This document shows positions 36,973 through 49,645 of a stretch of 64,000 nucleotides of DNA, piece by piece. Under the pieces are notes generated by a model. That model was not told the DNA's origin. It ran no database searches and saw nothing but the letters and a program-made list of their open reading frames with translations. Source of the stretch: Musa acuminata AAA Group (lineage: Eukaryota; Streptophyta; Magnoliopsida; Zingiberales; Musaceae); contig NC_088335.1 of assembly GCF_036884655.1 (NCBI RefSeq), forward strand, positions 47,559,001 to 47,623,000. The letters are read 5' to 3'. The stretch's first letter is position 1. The number at the start of each line of letters is the position of its first letter. Made by a program: the position numbers and the translations under genes.

Positions 36973-37986
36973 GTTTTCAGATGAATAAGCTGCAACTCTG
37001 GGATGACAGATGGGATTGCAGTATGGATGTCCGGTAGAGGATGTGATCACAGGATTAGCAATTCAATGCAGAGGTTGGAGATCCGTCTACTTCAATCCTC
37101 CAAGGAAAGGTTTCTTGGGTGTTGCTCCGTCGACACTGGCAGAGACACTGGTGCAGCACAAGAGATGGAGTGAAGGGAACTTCCAAATCTTCCTCTCCAA
37201 GTACTGCTCTTTCCTACAAGGCCGTGGGAAGCTAAAGCTAGGACTGCAGATGGCCTACTGCATCTATGGCTTGTGGGCACCAAATTCCATCCCAACTCTC
37301 TACTACGTTACGATCCCTTCCCTGTCCCTCCTCAGAGGCATCTCCTTATTCCCAAAGGTAGGCCACATTGGATTCTCCATCAATTCCACCTTTGCATGCC
37401 CCAGTACTAACTTAAGCTGATTTCTTTACGCCGAACTTAGGTCTCCAGTCCATGGATCATCCCCTTTGCCTACGTCGCCATAGCCAAGAATGCGTATGGC
37501 TTGGTTGAATCCCTGGCATGTGGTGATACCTTAATTGGGTGGTGGAACATACAAAGGATGTGGTTGCTGAAGAGGATCACCTCGTATCTCTACGGCACGG
37601 TTGATGCCATCCTCAAGGTGATGGGGTTCCCCAGGACAGGGTTCACGATCACGGCGAAGATGGCGGACGCGGACGCCTCCAAGAGGTACGAGCAGGAGAT
37701 CATGGAGTTCGGCTCGTCATCGTCGTCGCCGATGTTCGTCGTGATCGCCACGACGGCGTTGCTCAACCTTCTCTGTTTGGTGGTTGGGTTGCAGAGGCTG
37801 GTCGCAGATTGGGATTTTGGAGACCAGTTCTTGATCCAACTTCTTCTTTGTGGAGTGGTAGTGGCTCTGAATCTTCCCATCTATGAGGCACTCTTCTTGA
37901 GGAAGGACAAGGGAAGGATGGCTCCTGCTGTCACATACATCTCTCTTGGATTCACTGCTGTGGCTTATCTACTTCCTATAGTGTAG
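33354..37986 (+). CDS. CSLE: Cellulose synthase-like protein E (CslE), GT2 family
   Basis: Eight exons: 33354-33625, 35529-35847, 35916-36053, 36132-36263, 36353-36565, 36673-36897, 37010-37357 and 37441-37986. The reading frame joins to 730 residues, normal for CslE. Two N-terminal membrane segments come first, then the GT2 domain ([37 protein letters not shown]), the DxD site NVDCDMY, then [20 protein letters not shown], the catalytic VEDVITG and QHKRW (QxxRW), then about six C-terminal membrane segments. Role inferred from the family: a processive beta-glycan synthase of the Golgi or secretory membranes; CslE products are not firmly established. Oddities: the usual DDG of the first motif is DDA ([12 protein letters not shown]), and intron 6 (36898-37009) is mostly microsatellite. 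Intron 1 is 1.9 kb and repeat-rich. Confidence 0.92.
34811..34908. repeat. Near-perfect 46-bp hairpin in CslE intron 1
   Basis: The arm 34811-34856 (starts GAAGACTGCT, ends GACGAAAA) and the arm 34863-34908 are reverse complements with two mismatches, around a 6-bp loop GGTCGC. It is embedded in repeat sequence related to the TIR element at 14546-15640 (similar text at about 34690-34800 and 35085-35150). Confidence 0.92.
36898..36970. repeat. (CT)n-(TA)n microsatellite at the start of CslE intron 6
   Basis: The CT run begins with the donor dinucleotide itself (GAG|GTCTCTCT) and passes into a TA run. The intron ends 39 bp later. Confidence 0.93.
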
Positions 37987-40900
37987 TCTTCTAAGACCTT
38001 TACTGCAGTTTCATGGGCCTCTCTTTCTGCTCATATCTCCTGGTGGTAAACGTCAGTACTGCGGTTCGTAGACTAGTCTGAAGCTTTGGATTTAGATTCT
38101 GTCATTGTTGTTTTCTTCCTTATATTGATAATACCACAATATAAGATCTCAGGAACTTTACTGGATTGGCATTTCAATCGTAGTAGATAAATTGGTCAAT
38201 GAGATCAAACTTGGATCTCATGGACCAAGTCCCAACTAAGGCACACCTCAAGACGCACAACTATAAGTGAGCCATACACGACTAGAAGATCCCTGGCTGG
38301 TCATATAAAACACAAAGAGGAATATATGAATACTGATGTTGCTATGGTGGCTTCTCACTCACCAGCTGACACATGAAAAGTGCGAGCAGGAGGAGGAGTC
38401 TGTCATCAAGCTTGACCTTTTTTGGCATGTTGACGCATCTTCCTCCACCTCCGAGTAAGCGTCCTCGGGCTAAACGCGTGCAATGACCAACTTATACTCA
38501 GACTAGAGGTAACACCGCACGAAGGGAGTCCTTTCTTGAAGCCAGTTGATTTCTTATGCTCAGCCATCGTCTCCTTTGGCACAGTACAGGCAAAGAGAAA
38601 CCTCGGCTCGGGTAGCGCATGATCACATCTCCCCCCACTTTTTCCTCAGGATTCTTAATGCAGCTGCACAGCTATAGGCTCTCATCACGTAGCCGTCGAT
38701 TCTCGAAACAAAAGTTGTGGTATTGTTTGGAAAAATTATTATAACATAATAATTTTTTTCTCTTTGTATATTAAAATAGATTTTTCATCAAAATATTAAT
38801 TTATTATTAAAAATAAATATTAATCAGAGCAGTATAAATAATAGAATAATGAATCAATCACAAAATAAGACACTAAATTTTTACGTGAAAAACTTAATAC
38901 GAAAAAAATCATAGGATCGTAGTCCACTTCAAGTCTCCACTATCACTAATAATGATAATATGTTTACAATAAATCTTTTTTAAAATAATGATAGGATCAC
39001 AATAATATTAAGAATATGGATCTTAGTTCAACAATAATATATCGTCATCCCCGTAGATGAATTTCATCAAAATAAAAAGTTTTAGTCTCATCAAGTAAGT
39101 ACACCAAAAAAGCAAATCATAGATCGGCACCATTAAGATTGTGAAGCTTGTTGTAAGGATTCTTTTCCATAAAATTTAGATCAAAACTGATAAAGTTTAA
39201 TCACTTGATCGTCTAATGAAAGCTTCAAAACGAAGTTTAGTCACTTGTTCATTCATCCGCCTCAGACACCTCTTTAATAAATTAAATTAAACTCAATGCT
39301 CAAATCATCCGATCCAAATCCACCTATGGGCTAGCCCCAACAGGTATGAATCTCTGGTGTTGCTTCACATAACTCATCCCGAGTTGAAGATGCTACAAAA
39401 TTGCATCAGGAGTATTTTGCCAGGTGTTTGTGATTCTTAGTCTCAAAGAGCTCAAGAACACGTGTTTAGCTCCAAGAGTCTCAGGTGTTCAGAGATAATG
39501 CGCATATACCAAGAGAGATCTTCATTTTATACGCCTCATAAATAAATGCATACCCTGAAAGACCCTTTTATATATACAGAAATATCTCCTTGTATAGCCT
39601 CAGGTTATGGTACCAGAAAGTGTATTTCATTTTGATTGTGCATGCTTGTGTGGTGTCCAATCATCATCTATAGGTGAGACAAGGTGGCACCATGTCATTG
39701 CCTTGCTAAGTGAGCCCTTTGGCCTATTATGCGCCACGTTTCAAACTTTAACTATTTTATTACCGTTTAACTGTGTACCTACCGCATGTCGTTTGACTGT
39801 TAAATCTAGTCATATTATTTGACCCCATTATCCCATTATGCTTAGAAAAATAGTTTGCTCATAGGGCACCATACATAATTTGAGAACTTGAAAGCTATTT
39901 ATTGTATCAAAAGTAGTTTAGTCACGGTTGTGCTAATTTAAATTGCATGTATAGGTGACGTTGGATGCATAAGAAGTGTCAGCTATGACCGCACGGGAGG
40001 GCATCGTGGCATATCGAGTTGAGATGTCCATGTAAGAGTTATTGGATGGATAAATGGATGGATAAAAACATGAGGGCATCGATGCGTACTAACTTGAGTC
40101 ACTCATATATAGAATGTCAAACACATGTGACATATGAGGGTCCAGAGTATGCCAACTTGTACCTCCTATGTAGGAGATGTTAGAAGCATGAGATGTGCAA
40201 GAGTATTAAAATGCTCCAACCTAAAAAACCCATGTAGTATCAAGTGCATGTGATACACAAAGGTATTAGGGCATGCCAATGGGTTTCTTAGATCCATGAG
40301 AGCATTTAGACATGCTAACTTCTCACTCATATAAAGGATGTTGGATCCATGAGATGCATGAGTGTGTCTAGGCATATCAACGTGTAGGGGATGTTGTATG
40401 CATGATACACACTAGAACATCTAGTTATGTCGATTTAAATCACTCATGTAGCTGGTGTGAGGTACATAAGACACAAGAGAATAATGGGGCATGTCGAGTT
40501 GAACTGCACAAGTAAGGGAGTAATGCATAAGACAAACAATGATATTGGGGTATATATACTAAAACAACTTGTCTAGGGGGGATCCAACACATGAGGTTAT
40601 TGGTTTGAGCTAACTTAAATCACTTATATAAGATGTGAGGGTATCAGGGTATATCAATTTGAATTGCTCATGTAGGACTATTAGATGCATATCGATATTA
40701 GGGAGAAACAACATTAACCACCCATTTAAGGGATGTAAAATACATACAATGCATGAGAGCATTGGGACATACCAACTTCAATCTCTGGCATATCGAATGT
40801 CAAACACATATATGATATTGGGGTTACTAAAACAACTTGTCTTGGGGGGATCCAACACATGAGGTTATTGGTTTGAGCTAACTTAAATCACCTACATAAG

Positions 40901-41653
40901 ATATGTGAGGGTATCAGGGCATGCCAATTTGAATTGCTCATGTAGGACTATTATATGCATATTGATATTAGGGAGAAACAACATTAACCACCCATTTAAG
41001 GGATGTAAAATACAATACAATGCATGAGACCATTGGGACATGCCAACTTCAATCTCTCGAGTGTCAAACACATATATGTGTTGTCACATGATCATTGGCT
41101 GGCGCTCAAATGGCCCTCCAAGGTACATATATGTGTTGTCACATGATCATTGGCTGGCGCTCAAATGGCCTTCCAAGGTGTGCCAAATTAGAACACTATA
41201 GTAGGGAGTATTAGATACATGAGGTGCATGAGCACGTCGTTATAATGACTTGAAACCTTCATGTAGATGTGTAAAACAAATTAGAAACACAAGAGCATCA
41301 AGGCATGCTAACTTAAACTACTCATGCAGGGAGGCTTTAGATGCATAAGATGCAAGGGTGTCGAGTATACTGACATGAACTATCATTATCATTATTGAGG
41401 TTGTTGGACACAAGAAATGCATGAGTGCTTTCAAACTTGCAACTTGAATCACCAGGATTATGAGGCATAAAGAACGTTTAAGATACTAATTCATCAGCTT
41501 ATTTGAGCTCACAGGGAATTATTGTCCCCTTCTCCTTCTGTGATGTCACCTTATTGAGTCGAATCCACTAAACTACAATCGTAATTCTACTAAACCTTCC
41601 CATATAAGAGTTTAATTTGCCCACCACATGAAGCTTCTCTCCGAGACTCCAAT
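37987..41653. other. Intergenic region with minisatellite
   Basis: No gene seen. 38700-39400 is AT-rich and contains phrases typical of old retroelements, but no frame or LTR border could be fixed. 39950-41450 is a degenerate tandem repeat, listed separately. The region ends at the stop codon of the minus-strand OMT gene. Confidence 0.5.
39950..41450. repeat. Degenerate minisatellite with higher-order duplications
   Basis: A loose unit of about 65-75 bp recurs through the region: 'catgagagcattgggacatgccaa', then 'cttgaatcactcatgtaggg', then 'gatgttagatgcatgaga'. Two long copies with a period of about 270 bp follow each other (from 40542 and 40813, both with CTAAAACAACTTGTCT and GATCCAACACATGAGGTTAT). 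A 55-bp unit (ACATATATGTGTTGTCACAT...) is exactly tandem at 41070 and 41125 apart from one base. Confidence 0.75.
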
Positions 41654-43022
41654 TTACTTGGTGAACTCCATCACCGACATACCCGCAAACGTAGCAGCAG
41701 CATTGAATCCGGCGAAGCCGGCTTCCGTTGCCAAGGCCCGGAACTCCTCCTCAGTTCTCTCCTTCCCTCCGATGCAGTGAGCCAACATGACGAGGTCCAA
41801 CTGGAAGACGAATTGGGCTTGTGCAGTTGCCGCCGGAGCCACCGGACGGATGTATTCCACCACCAACACCTTCCCATTCTCCGGGAGACTCTTCCGGCAA
41901 TTCTTCAGCAACGTCACACAGAGATCGTCACTCCAATCATGAAGAATCCACTGCACCCTCAGAATCACTCGACGTTAGCATTTTTGGAAACCAATGCTCA
42001 TTCAATAAAAGTCTACGTCGACCTAACCTTCAAGAAAATGGCGTCTCCAGAGGGAACACTGTCGAACATGTCTCCACTGACGTGCTGCACTCCTGCATCC
42101 AAACCATACCACGAAAGAATGATTATAAGCCTGTTGATGATGATTACAGAGACTGATGGAAACGCACCTGGAATCGGTTGTGCGGTGGAGATGACATGGG
42201 GGAGGTCGAAGTTGATGCCCTTGACGTGGGGGTGCTGGGAGGTGATCATGCGGAGGGTGGCGCCGTCATTGCCGCCGACATCGACGAGCACGTTGATCCC
42301 GGCGAAGCCGTTGTAGTTGCGGAGCAGCTGCTTGATCATGATGCCGGAGTGGCTCAGCATCCCCTCGTTGAACACCTTGCTGAACCGTGGATCGGTGCCC
42401 ATGTAGTCGAACGCCGACATGCCGTAGGCGGCCTCCACAGGGTGAACACCGCCCAACACCGATTCCTTTACGTGGTGCCTGCCATCAAAAACTTTAACTA
42501 AGAAAGACTATCCAAATAAATTAAAATTTCAATATACTATCTTAAAAAATCATAAAGTTTCTATTAAATCATGAAAAAAAAATCATAAATTTAATTTAAT
42601 ATTTCGACGTACCATATATCGATGTTGATCTTGTCGTGCTCCAACAAAGCATACTTCGCTATAGAGGCATCCTCGTTCGTAATCAAGTACTTGCAGACGG
42701 GCGTCATGCTGTACTTCCGCAAACTGCGACCATCGGCGGAGACGACGGTGCAGGTGATGACATCGTTGGCAGCGAGTAAGCAGAGAAGCCGGTCCACCCA
42801 GTTGGCCGCCTGCGGGTTCTTGGCCGGCAGCTGGGCAGCGATTTCCTCCGCGCTCAGTGCACCGCCTGGGTCAGCTCCGACGATGATCTCGAATAGGCCG
42901 AGCTCGATGGCCACCTTGAAGGTCATGGGGAAGATGACGACCGACGACAGTTGCAGTGCGCGCTGGCATGCCTCTTCCTCCTCCTCGGGGGTCAACCGCA
43001 GCACCTCCTTCATGGCCGCCAT
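41654..43022 (-). CDS. COMT: Caffeic acid-type O-methyltransferase (COMT-like)
   Basis: Four exons on the minus strand: 43022-42613, 42478-42168, 42092-42028 and 41950-41654. They join in frame to 360 residues, the usual plant COMT length. Dimerisation domain: [20 protein letters not shown] and GLFEII. SAM-binding site: [15 protein letters not shown] and [11 protein letters not shown]. Also [36 protein letters not shown], the catalytic-histidine region WILHDWSDD, and [19 protein letters not shown] near the end. Family reaction: transfer of a methyl group from S-adenosylmethionine to a phenolic hydroxyl, as in lignin or flavonoid biosynthesis in the cytosol. Substrate is unknown. The glycine loop is GGNDG rather than the common GGGTG. 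A TATA box lies about 75 bp upstream. Confidence 0.92.
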
Positions 43023-43094
43023 TAGGAGTTTGCTATCACAGGACGAGTACGTGATCTGTGTTTAGGTGGAGGAGAGCGAGGAGGTTCGTGCTGA

Positions 43095-43102
43095 CTTTAT
43101 AG
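43095..43102 (-). promoter_or_regulatory. TATA box of the OMT gene
   Basis: The minus strand reads CTATAAAGT, about 75 bp before the ATG at 43022. This leaves room for a TSS near 43070. Confidence 0.6.
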
Positions 43103-43800
43103 TGTGCTAATAATCCTCCAAAGAATTCAATTGAATCTTATCTCCTTAATATTAAATCTTGCTAAACGACGCATATACTCCATATACAGAATGTTTTTGG
43201 CATCCTAATTATGTTGAGTAGGTTAGCATACATGACACAGTTATAATCCGATCGTCTATAGCTTTATTAACGGTATACCTGTTTCGAATAATAAGTAAAA
43301 ATTGATTTTTGTAGAACCCAATTATTATGGAGAGAGCATTATAACCTTCCCATGCGATACATATGGTGAAGACAAAATATGCATTGGATTTGGATGGACT
43401 CTTTATAATTTATTTTTGTTGAAATTAAATATGTTCATTGTATCAAGAGGAAAAATACATTAAGAGGATAATATAAATTAACTACTATTTTTGAAAGAGT
43501 TTTTTTGGAAACAGTGATTCATATTAAATGTAACGAATATAATATATATATGGATGTTATATAAATTACATGTGTTGGGTCATGAAATATAGAAAGTTTT
43601 TGACCGAAACATATAATATTTTGCCTTCTCCTATTCTTCCTTTGTGTGATAGCTCTAACACTTCTCCCTATCTAGTTCAATACCTTCTTCAGGTAACCTT
43701 GCTTAAACCAACTTACCATTTATTCGTTATATGTCGATCATTCACTAATTTGATTGAGACAAAAAGAAAACTTTGATATATACTTGCTATCTCTCTTCTC
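43103..43800. other. Upstream region of the OMT gene
   Basis: AT-rich with no gene or repeat that I can define. Confidence 0.4.
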
Positions 43801-46260
43801 TTGCTTATTTAGTTATTGTACACTTGATTAGTTTGTAAAATATTTTAAATAACCAATTTTATCCCCCACTTGGTGCCATTTGGTTTCACTTCACCATAGA
43901 CCCTCTTGAGTTGATAGACTCCATCATTCTCTTCCAAATAACCTCTTAGGTAAATCTTTAAAAATTATTGACATAATTGTTAAAGGAGACCGAGGCAAAA
44001 TCACTCTCATATCATTATGTACTTCTTTGCTCCCTGGTTCTTCCCTTCCTCCCAAGCCCCTTTTGCCTCATCAACTACCAAACTAGCAATCACCAGTTCA
44101 TCAGAGTAGGCCGACAATCACTCCCTCAACTACCTACCCTCCTCGATGGCCTTGCCTAGCTGCCAGCAAGCATCCTTCAACTCCTAGCATAGGACTTAGA
44201 CCTGCTCCTAAGCCTCTACCACACTCTCTACAGCCTCATCTTCAACGACAGTCAATGTGTCCCAAGCCACCTCCACCTATGCCTTGACTTCTTCAGTACA
44301 ACAGATAGCCAAACCTAGGTCCAAGGATAGTTCAAAGGTCTCAACCTCTACTCTCCTGAATGCTTTCGCGAGGCGTTTCTCTACCTCCTTGACTTGAAGG
44401 TGGGTCCAAGTCAACTGTGAGGATAACTCTATAACTCGAGTCTCTGCCATCCTCCTCTCTTCTTCAGGCCGCTTTGCCTAAGCCCGCTAGGCGGAGTTGG
44501 CCTCAGAGAATTGGCTGATCAATGCGTCCACATCCCACAAACGGTCAACAAGCACCGTCATGTAGTGATGGTGCTGCAGGTGCAAGATGGTTAAAGAATA
44601 AGTCCAAAGAAAATAACAAATATGCTCAAGGGGCCTGACTAGGACTTCATTGCGAGAGTAGAGGTCGTCCAGTACCCCTGGCAAGCAATTGTATATTATG
44701 CCAGCCAAGGTGGGGCTGAGCAAACCCCGACAATAAGTGGTGGCCAGCTTGGCCTCCTCCCGTAGTCATTGGTCCTTGGGCAACCCCTCCTAATGCGACT
44801 TCAAGGGGGCGCTCGAGGATGGAGCCAAGCGGCCGAGCATAGTGGAAACGGACGATTTGAATGTGAGGAAGCTCTAGTCCAACAAAGGATTAGTAGATAG
44901 AGGATGCGGAGGTACGACCTAAGGGCCTTTGGTGGCGTCATCCTCCCAGGGGGTGGAGGGCTCCTTAGCTGCCTCCTCACGTGATGACACCATCGTAGGT
45001 GGACCCAAAGATGGGCCCAAAGAAGCTACATGAGGATCCTCCCTCACCGGAGATAATTGCAGGTTAGGGACTTCCTTAGTAGATGGCTCCATATGTGGAA
45101 TAATGACCACGGGAGATGGAGCATTGTGGGGCTAGAGTAGCGATATTGATTTCCCGGAGGCAACCTCTCAGATGGCTCTAGGGTCAGCCCAAGTAGTGGC
45201 CCTAGAGAAGTGACAACAATAAGATCTGGACCCCCAATTAAGGGCCATATAAGAGAGACGAGGGGTGGCCAGTGAGAGGCCCCTGCCCCTCAGGTGATCC
45301 TAGCCCAAGAGACGAAGCCACCTCTACCTTCACGAGCAGTGGTTTTGGGGGCTCAATAGGGCCCCCTGATGCCTCTTTTGGGGGCTAAGGCGTACAACAT
45401 CATGCTTACCTAAGGACCTCGAAAAAGTCAAAACCCTTGCAAGGGGTTGTAGGTCCCCCTTGAACAGGTCGACGCCAACCTTCGAACTTCTAAAGGCCCC
45501 AATAGGAGGGCCACAAAAGGAGCCCTAGGCCCACGATGGTCGCTCAACCGTCGATAGGCCCTCGTTGGGCCCCGAGAAGGGAGTAGAAGGGCACCGCCTC
45601 TTCAACTCCCAAAGATTCATACCTGCCAAGTGTCCACAGAGCAAGGGTCAAAGACAAATAAAAAAGAGCCAGAAAAGAAAAAAAATGACCATACCAAATG
45701 GGGCTGGAGGAGAGGTGGCCTCCACCGAATAGGCTTCCTCCTCACGCTCCATGGCCCCAGATGAGAAGAACCCCTATATCTTGTCTAGGGCCTCGCCTTT
45801 GCTCGGAGATAGAGAAGGCAGTGTGTTGTCTATGATATGTGCTGCCCAAGCCACTAAGAAGCCCCAATCTTGGCTTTCGTTGACGATGAAGAAGTGCCTC
45901 CTCTACCCCTTACTATAGAAGATCACTCCGCTTATATTAAACCTCGCACAGGGTGATAGGTAGTAACTACTTAGCCCTTGACTTAGTCGAAAACACCAGC
46001 AAAAGAGGTCCCAAGATGACACCACCTGCACGTCATCGCATGCCTTGAGGAAGAACCTCAAGAAACACCAAGAATTTGGTGTCATATGGGAAGGCAAAAT
46101 TTGATAATATCCCAAACAATAAGCCATCACTGGAGGAATAGGGAGGCGTAACCCCGCCTCCACAGCATCAATGGAGAGACAGAATCACCGAAGAGTTGAT
46201 GGAAAGGGCAAACCTCGTCCCTAAGGATAGACAGAACAAACTCTGATGGAATCCGAAAGC
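43801..46260 (-). pseudogene. Transposase_28 ('putative gypsy type transposon') gene remnant
   Basis: The minus strand carries the conserved core of this plant repeat protein in three frames: EFVLSILRDEVCPFHQLFGD (about 46250-46190), then VEAGLRLPIPPVMAYCLGYY with LPSHMTPNSWCFLRFFLKAC (46163-45903), then RHFFIVNESQDWGFLVAWAA and NTLPSLSPSKGEALDKI (about 45905-45778). Further down, 44723-44487 (LRPLEHICYF-like, ending DALISQFSEANSA) resembles the downstream coiled-coil part. Several frameshifts and stops interrupt it. Such proteins accompany large non-autonomous gypsy-like elements. LTRs of this element were not identified; the left limit is approximate. Confidence 0.6.
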
Positions 46261-46400
46261 AATTGCACAGTGCCTTTAACTACTACGAGGTAACCACAGA
46301 ACTATAGTCGTGAACCTCCTTCATTTGCACTAGGTCTCATAGGACCATGAGAGTCTCTGAAGGTTCGCTCCTCACATATAAAAAGCTCACCTGAACCACC

Positions 46401-47176
46401 TACCATATGTGTATAATCCTCTAGGCCCAATATCGAACTAGCCATGAGTCATACCTATCAAAACTCTTTCTAACTTAGTAAATTATCATATCTTATAATA
46501 ATTCACTTGACTCATCGACTACAGATGTACTACGCCACAGTCCATAGACGATATAGGAGAATCTAATTCATTAGACATATCTATCTTCAGTTACCATATA
46601 TCTATAATCCCTCATCTATCTAATATCTCAAATATCGTACACTAAGCATGATGCTATTAGGCCTATATAGTTTCTACTCGAGTCTTGCTCTAATTGGATT
46701 CTTCCGGAGAACTCTTTCTCTCTCAATCTGAATAACCCTAGCCATGGATTTGTGAGTAAGAATACATAGGATATTCCTCTCATGACACTGAGAGCAGATG
46801 ATTCTCTATTGACACTCAATTGCCCTCATAAGATTGGTTACCACTTCCGATGATCGGTTGTGCTAGATCTAGAACCTCTAGACCTATAAGTTTGATATTA
46901 AAGAGCAGAGTACTCATATAGGGCATCCTTGGTGTTTCAAGTCTAAGGACCAAACACACAATTAGGACCATCGAATCGTTGTATGACAATAAGGTATCAT
47001 TAAACATCTAGTATTCTATGAGCGGATCAATTAGTGAACTCATTCTCCAATGAGCACAAGTACTATATCCCTAGTGTCCCCACACGAGAAGCTATGAGAC
47101 CAACCGCCTCTATCATATGGATTGGGTATACAGCATATTAGTCTGTCTAGTTATCTCGATGTCTCTCTCGAGTAAC
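46401..47176 (-). repeat. Left arm of a long inverted repeat (LTR-like family)
   Basis: Its reverse complement aligns along its whole length with 47465-47488 plus 56363-57120. Shared landmarks are TTACTCGAGAGAGACATCGA, GAGAATGAGTTCACT, TCAGATTGAGAGAGAAAGAG and ATATTGGGCCTAGAGGA. It is clearly diverged, by roughly 10-20% by eye. It is probably a piece of an LTR family, of which the right arm is a longer copy. Confidence 0.85.
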
Positions 47177-47488
47177 CTACGATCAAGATTTTTAGAGTAT
47201 ATATTTAAAGATAAGTTGGTCTCATTATCATGATATTTGCTAGTGATAGGTTTCTTGTAAGTCAATCACGTGAGTGATGACACGTGTGACTTGACTTGCT
47301 TATTATTATTATTTGACATTTGATCACTTTATATTGATTGTTGCACATACGCATATATATTGTGATGTCCTTAGATCTGTGCAATGAGAATCAGATCATG
47401 ATGAGATCACGATAATGAGACCAATTTACCTTTAAACACAAACCCTAAGTAATCCCAATCATATGTTACTCGAGAGAGACATCGAGAT

Positions 47489-49600
47489 TGTCACATCTTG
47501 GATTTTTTTTTTTTTTATCTTTCCACACATTTAGGCCAAATAGATAAACATCACTTTATTCATCATTCATAAACATTTATTACAATTCATTTATTCATCG
47601 AATCATAAATAGAAAAATAAACATGGTGATGTTAACTTCAAAAGTCATCCAAGTGGCTCTACCTAGCGGTAGAGGAAGGTCCGCTCTCCACTGAAATCTG
47701 ATTTAGTACTAGAGGGAGGCTGCTTTAAAAATTAAAAACAAAGAAAATTCAGCTGAGTAGGAACCCCAAAAATTAACTCAAAATGTATATATGATCAAAA
47801 TTCAATCAATCATCTCATTGGCGTATATCAAATACCCGAAGGAGCACTCCCCCAACAGCGGATGGAGAGGCTTTACCCTACGGGATGAGTTTATGTTCTC
47901 CCAACAGCGGATGGAGGCAAACTCATATCACACTCCCAACAGCGGATGGAGTGGTGTCCCACACCCGCCAAAGTGGAGAAACATTCCTCCCAACAGCGGA
48001 TGGAGTGGTGTCCCACACCCGCCAAAGTGGAGAAACATTCCTCCCAACAGCGAATGGAGAAACCGTCTAGCCGCCACGTCTGACGGCCTGCTAATCCCCG
48101 AAGGGAATCGCCGTACCTACTCTCGGTAGGAAAATAATATAATCTCATACTGGTCATGTCCATTTCGGGATGAAATAACATATTTAAAATGTCTCTTTCA
48201 AATATCATCAATATCAAGTAATATAAATTAGCCCTTAATTAACTTGAACTCTAGTTTAATCGATTCAATTGAACTCGATTTACTAGAGCCTAACTGAACT
48301 GATCTCTAATCCTTATTTAACTGGTCTGGAACCACCCTAGACTAGTATAATTTAGACTAGATTAAGTTCAATTTAGGATAAACTAATTTGAATAAGTCAA
48401 TCAATTCGGAATCACCCTGAATTGATCTAGACTAATCAAGTCTAGTTTAGTTCAATCAATATTTGGGCTCAAGTTCAATAATAATATTGGGCTAGATTGA
48501 GCCGGTTCATCTACTGGTCATGTGTATTATACATGATTGAGCATGCATTACACAAAGCTAGCCCAGCCCTGGCCCATGGACTAGTCATGTGCGTCGCATG
48601 TGACCGCCCATAATGGTTGGGCTGGGGTAGCCTACGGGCCAAGGCCTGACCCGTGGGTTGGGCCTGGCCTATGAGCAATTTCATTCCAATTAATATCCAA
48701 TTTCATATCATAGCATATACCCATTAACAATATAAATAAAAACATAATAATACATTAAAAGATAGATGAGAAGAAAAACTTTAATACAAAGAAATAACAT
48801 TCTAAATTTGACTAAAAATCATAAGACATTAAAAGAGGGACCGGAAGATAAGTTTTAATACAAGGAAATAGCCTTCTACATTCAAATAAAAATCATGTTT
48901 TCAACATATTCTAGTCATATTTTAAATCATTCAGAATACTATATTTTAAATTTCAGATCAAATAATATCAAAAAGGATTTTAGATAACATATTTTAATCT
49001 AACAAGATTTTAATCCAGATAAGATTAAAGATAAACTGTAATATAGGAAATATCATATAAAACAAATATATTTTTAACATATTTAACTCTATCTCTACAA
49101 TAAAAACCTTAATCATGGGTCAAAGAATATTATGAAAACTTTAACTAATTACTTTAATGCAAAAATTTTGACATTTAAATAATTGATACATATTTTTCAA
49201 ACTATAAAACTTTCAACATTTAAAGAAATAAAATAAAAGCTAAAACTTTTAAATTTAATAAAGGTAGGGAAACCTATATCTTGTCAACAGGGTGTAACTC
49301 CTCGTTCCTCCCGTTGATAGGCTCGACTAGGTGAGGAATGAAGGAGAGAAATCCATCCCTTTAAATAGGAGGAGGTGAGCCTCTATTAAGGAAAATTCAT
49401 TTTAATTTTCGTATTTATTTAATATAAATTATTTTCATTTAATATATTAACAAATATAATATCATCATATTTGGAATACTTAATAGTTATTTCCTTAATT
49501 CATATCAACAAACAAGGAAGTAGATTAAGATTTCCTTAAATTATAATAACAAGTAAGGAAAGAAAATCAATTCCTAACTTAAATATTTGATGTGGTTACA
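47489..49600 (-). repeat. 3' LTR of the Ty3/gypsy element
   Basis: Longer than its partner because it holds five CCAACAGCGGATGGAG units against three. Two of the extra-length units (about 47934-48042) are 54-bp copies containing TGGTGTCCCACACCCGCC, absent from the other LTR. Confidence 0.95.
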
Positions 49601-49645
49601 TTTCTCCCCTCCTATAAGAAATTTGGTCCCCAAATTTAGTTTTCC

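Noticed and set aside
36577..36988. Open frames running through the CT/TA repeat after CslE exon 6
   Set aside because: The [12 protein letters not shown] ends are read-through of the intron microsatellite; splicing to 37010 restores the conserved CslE sequence.
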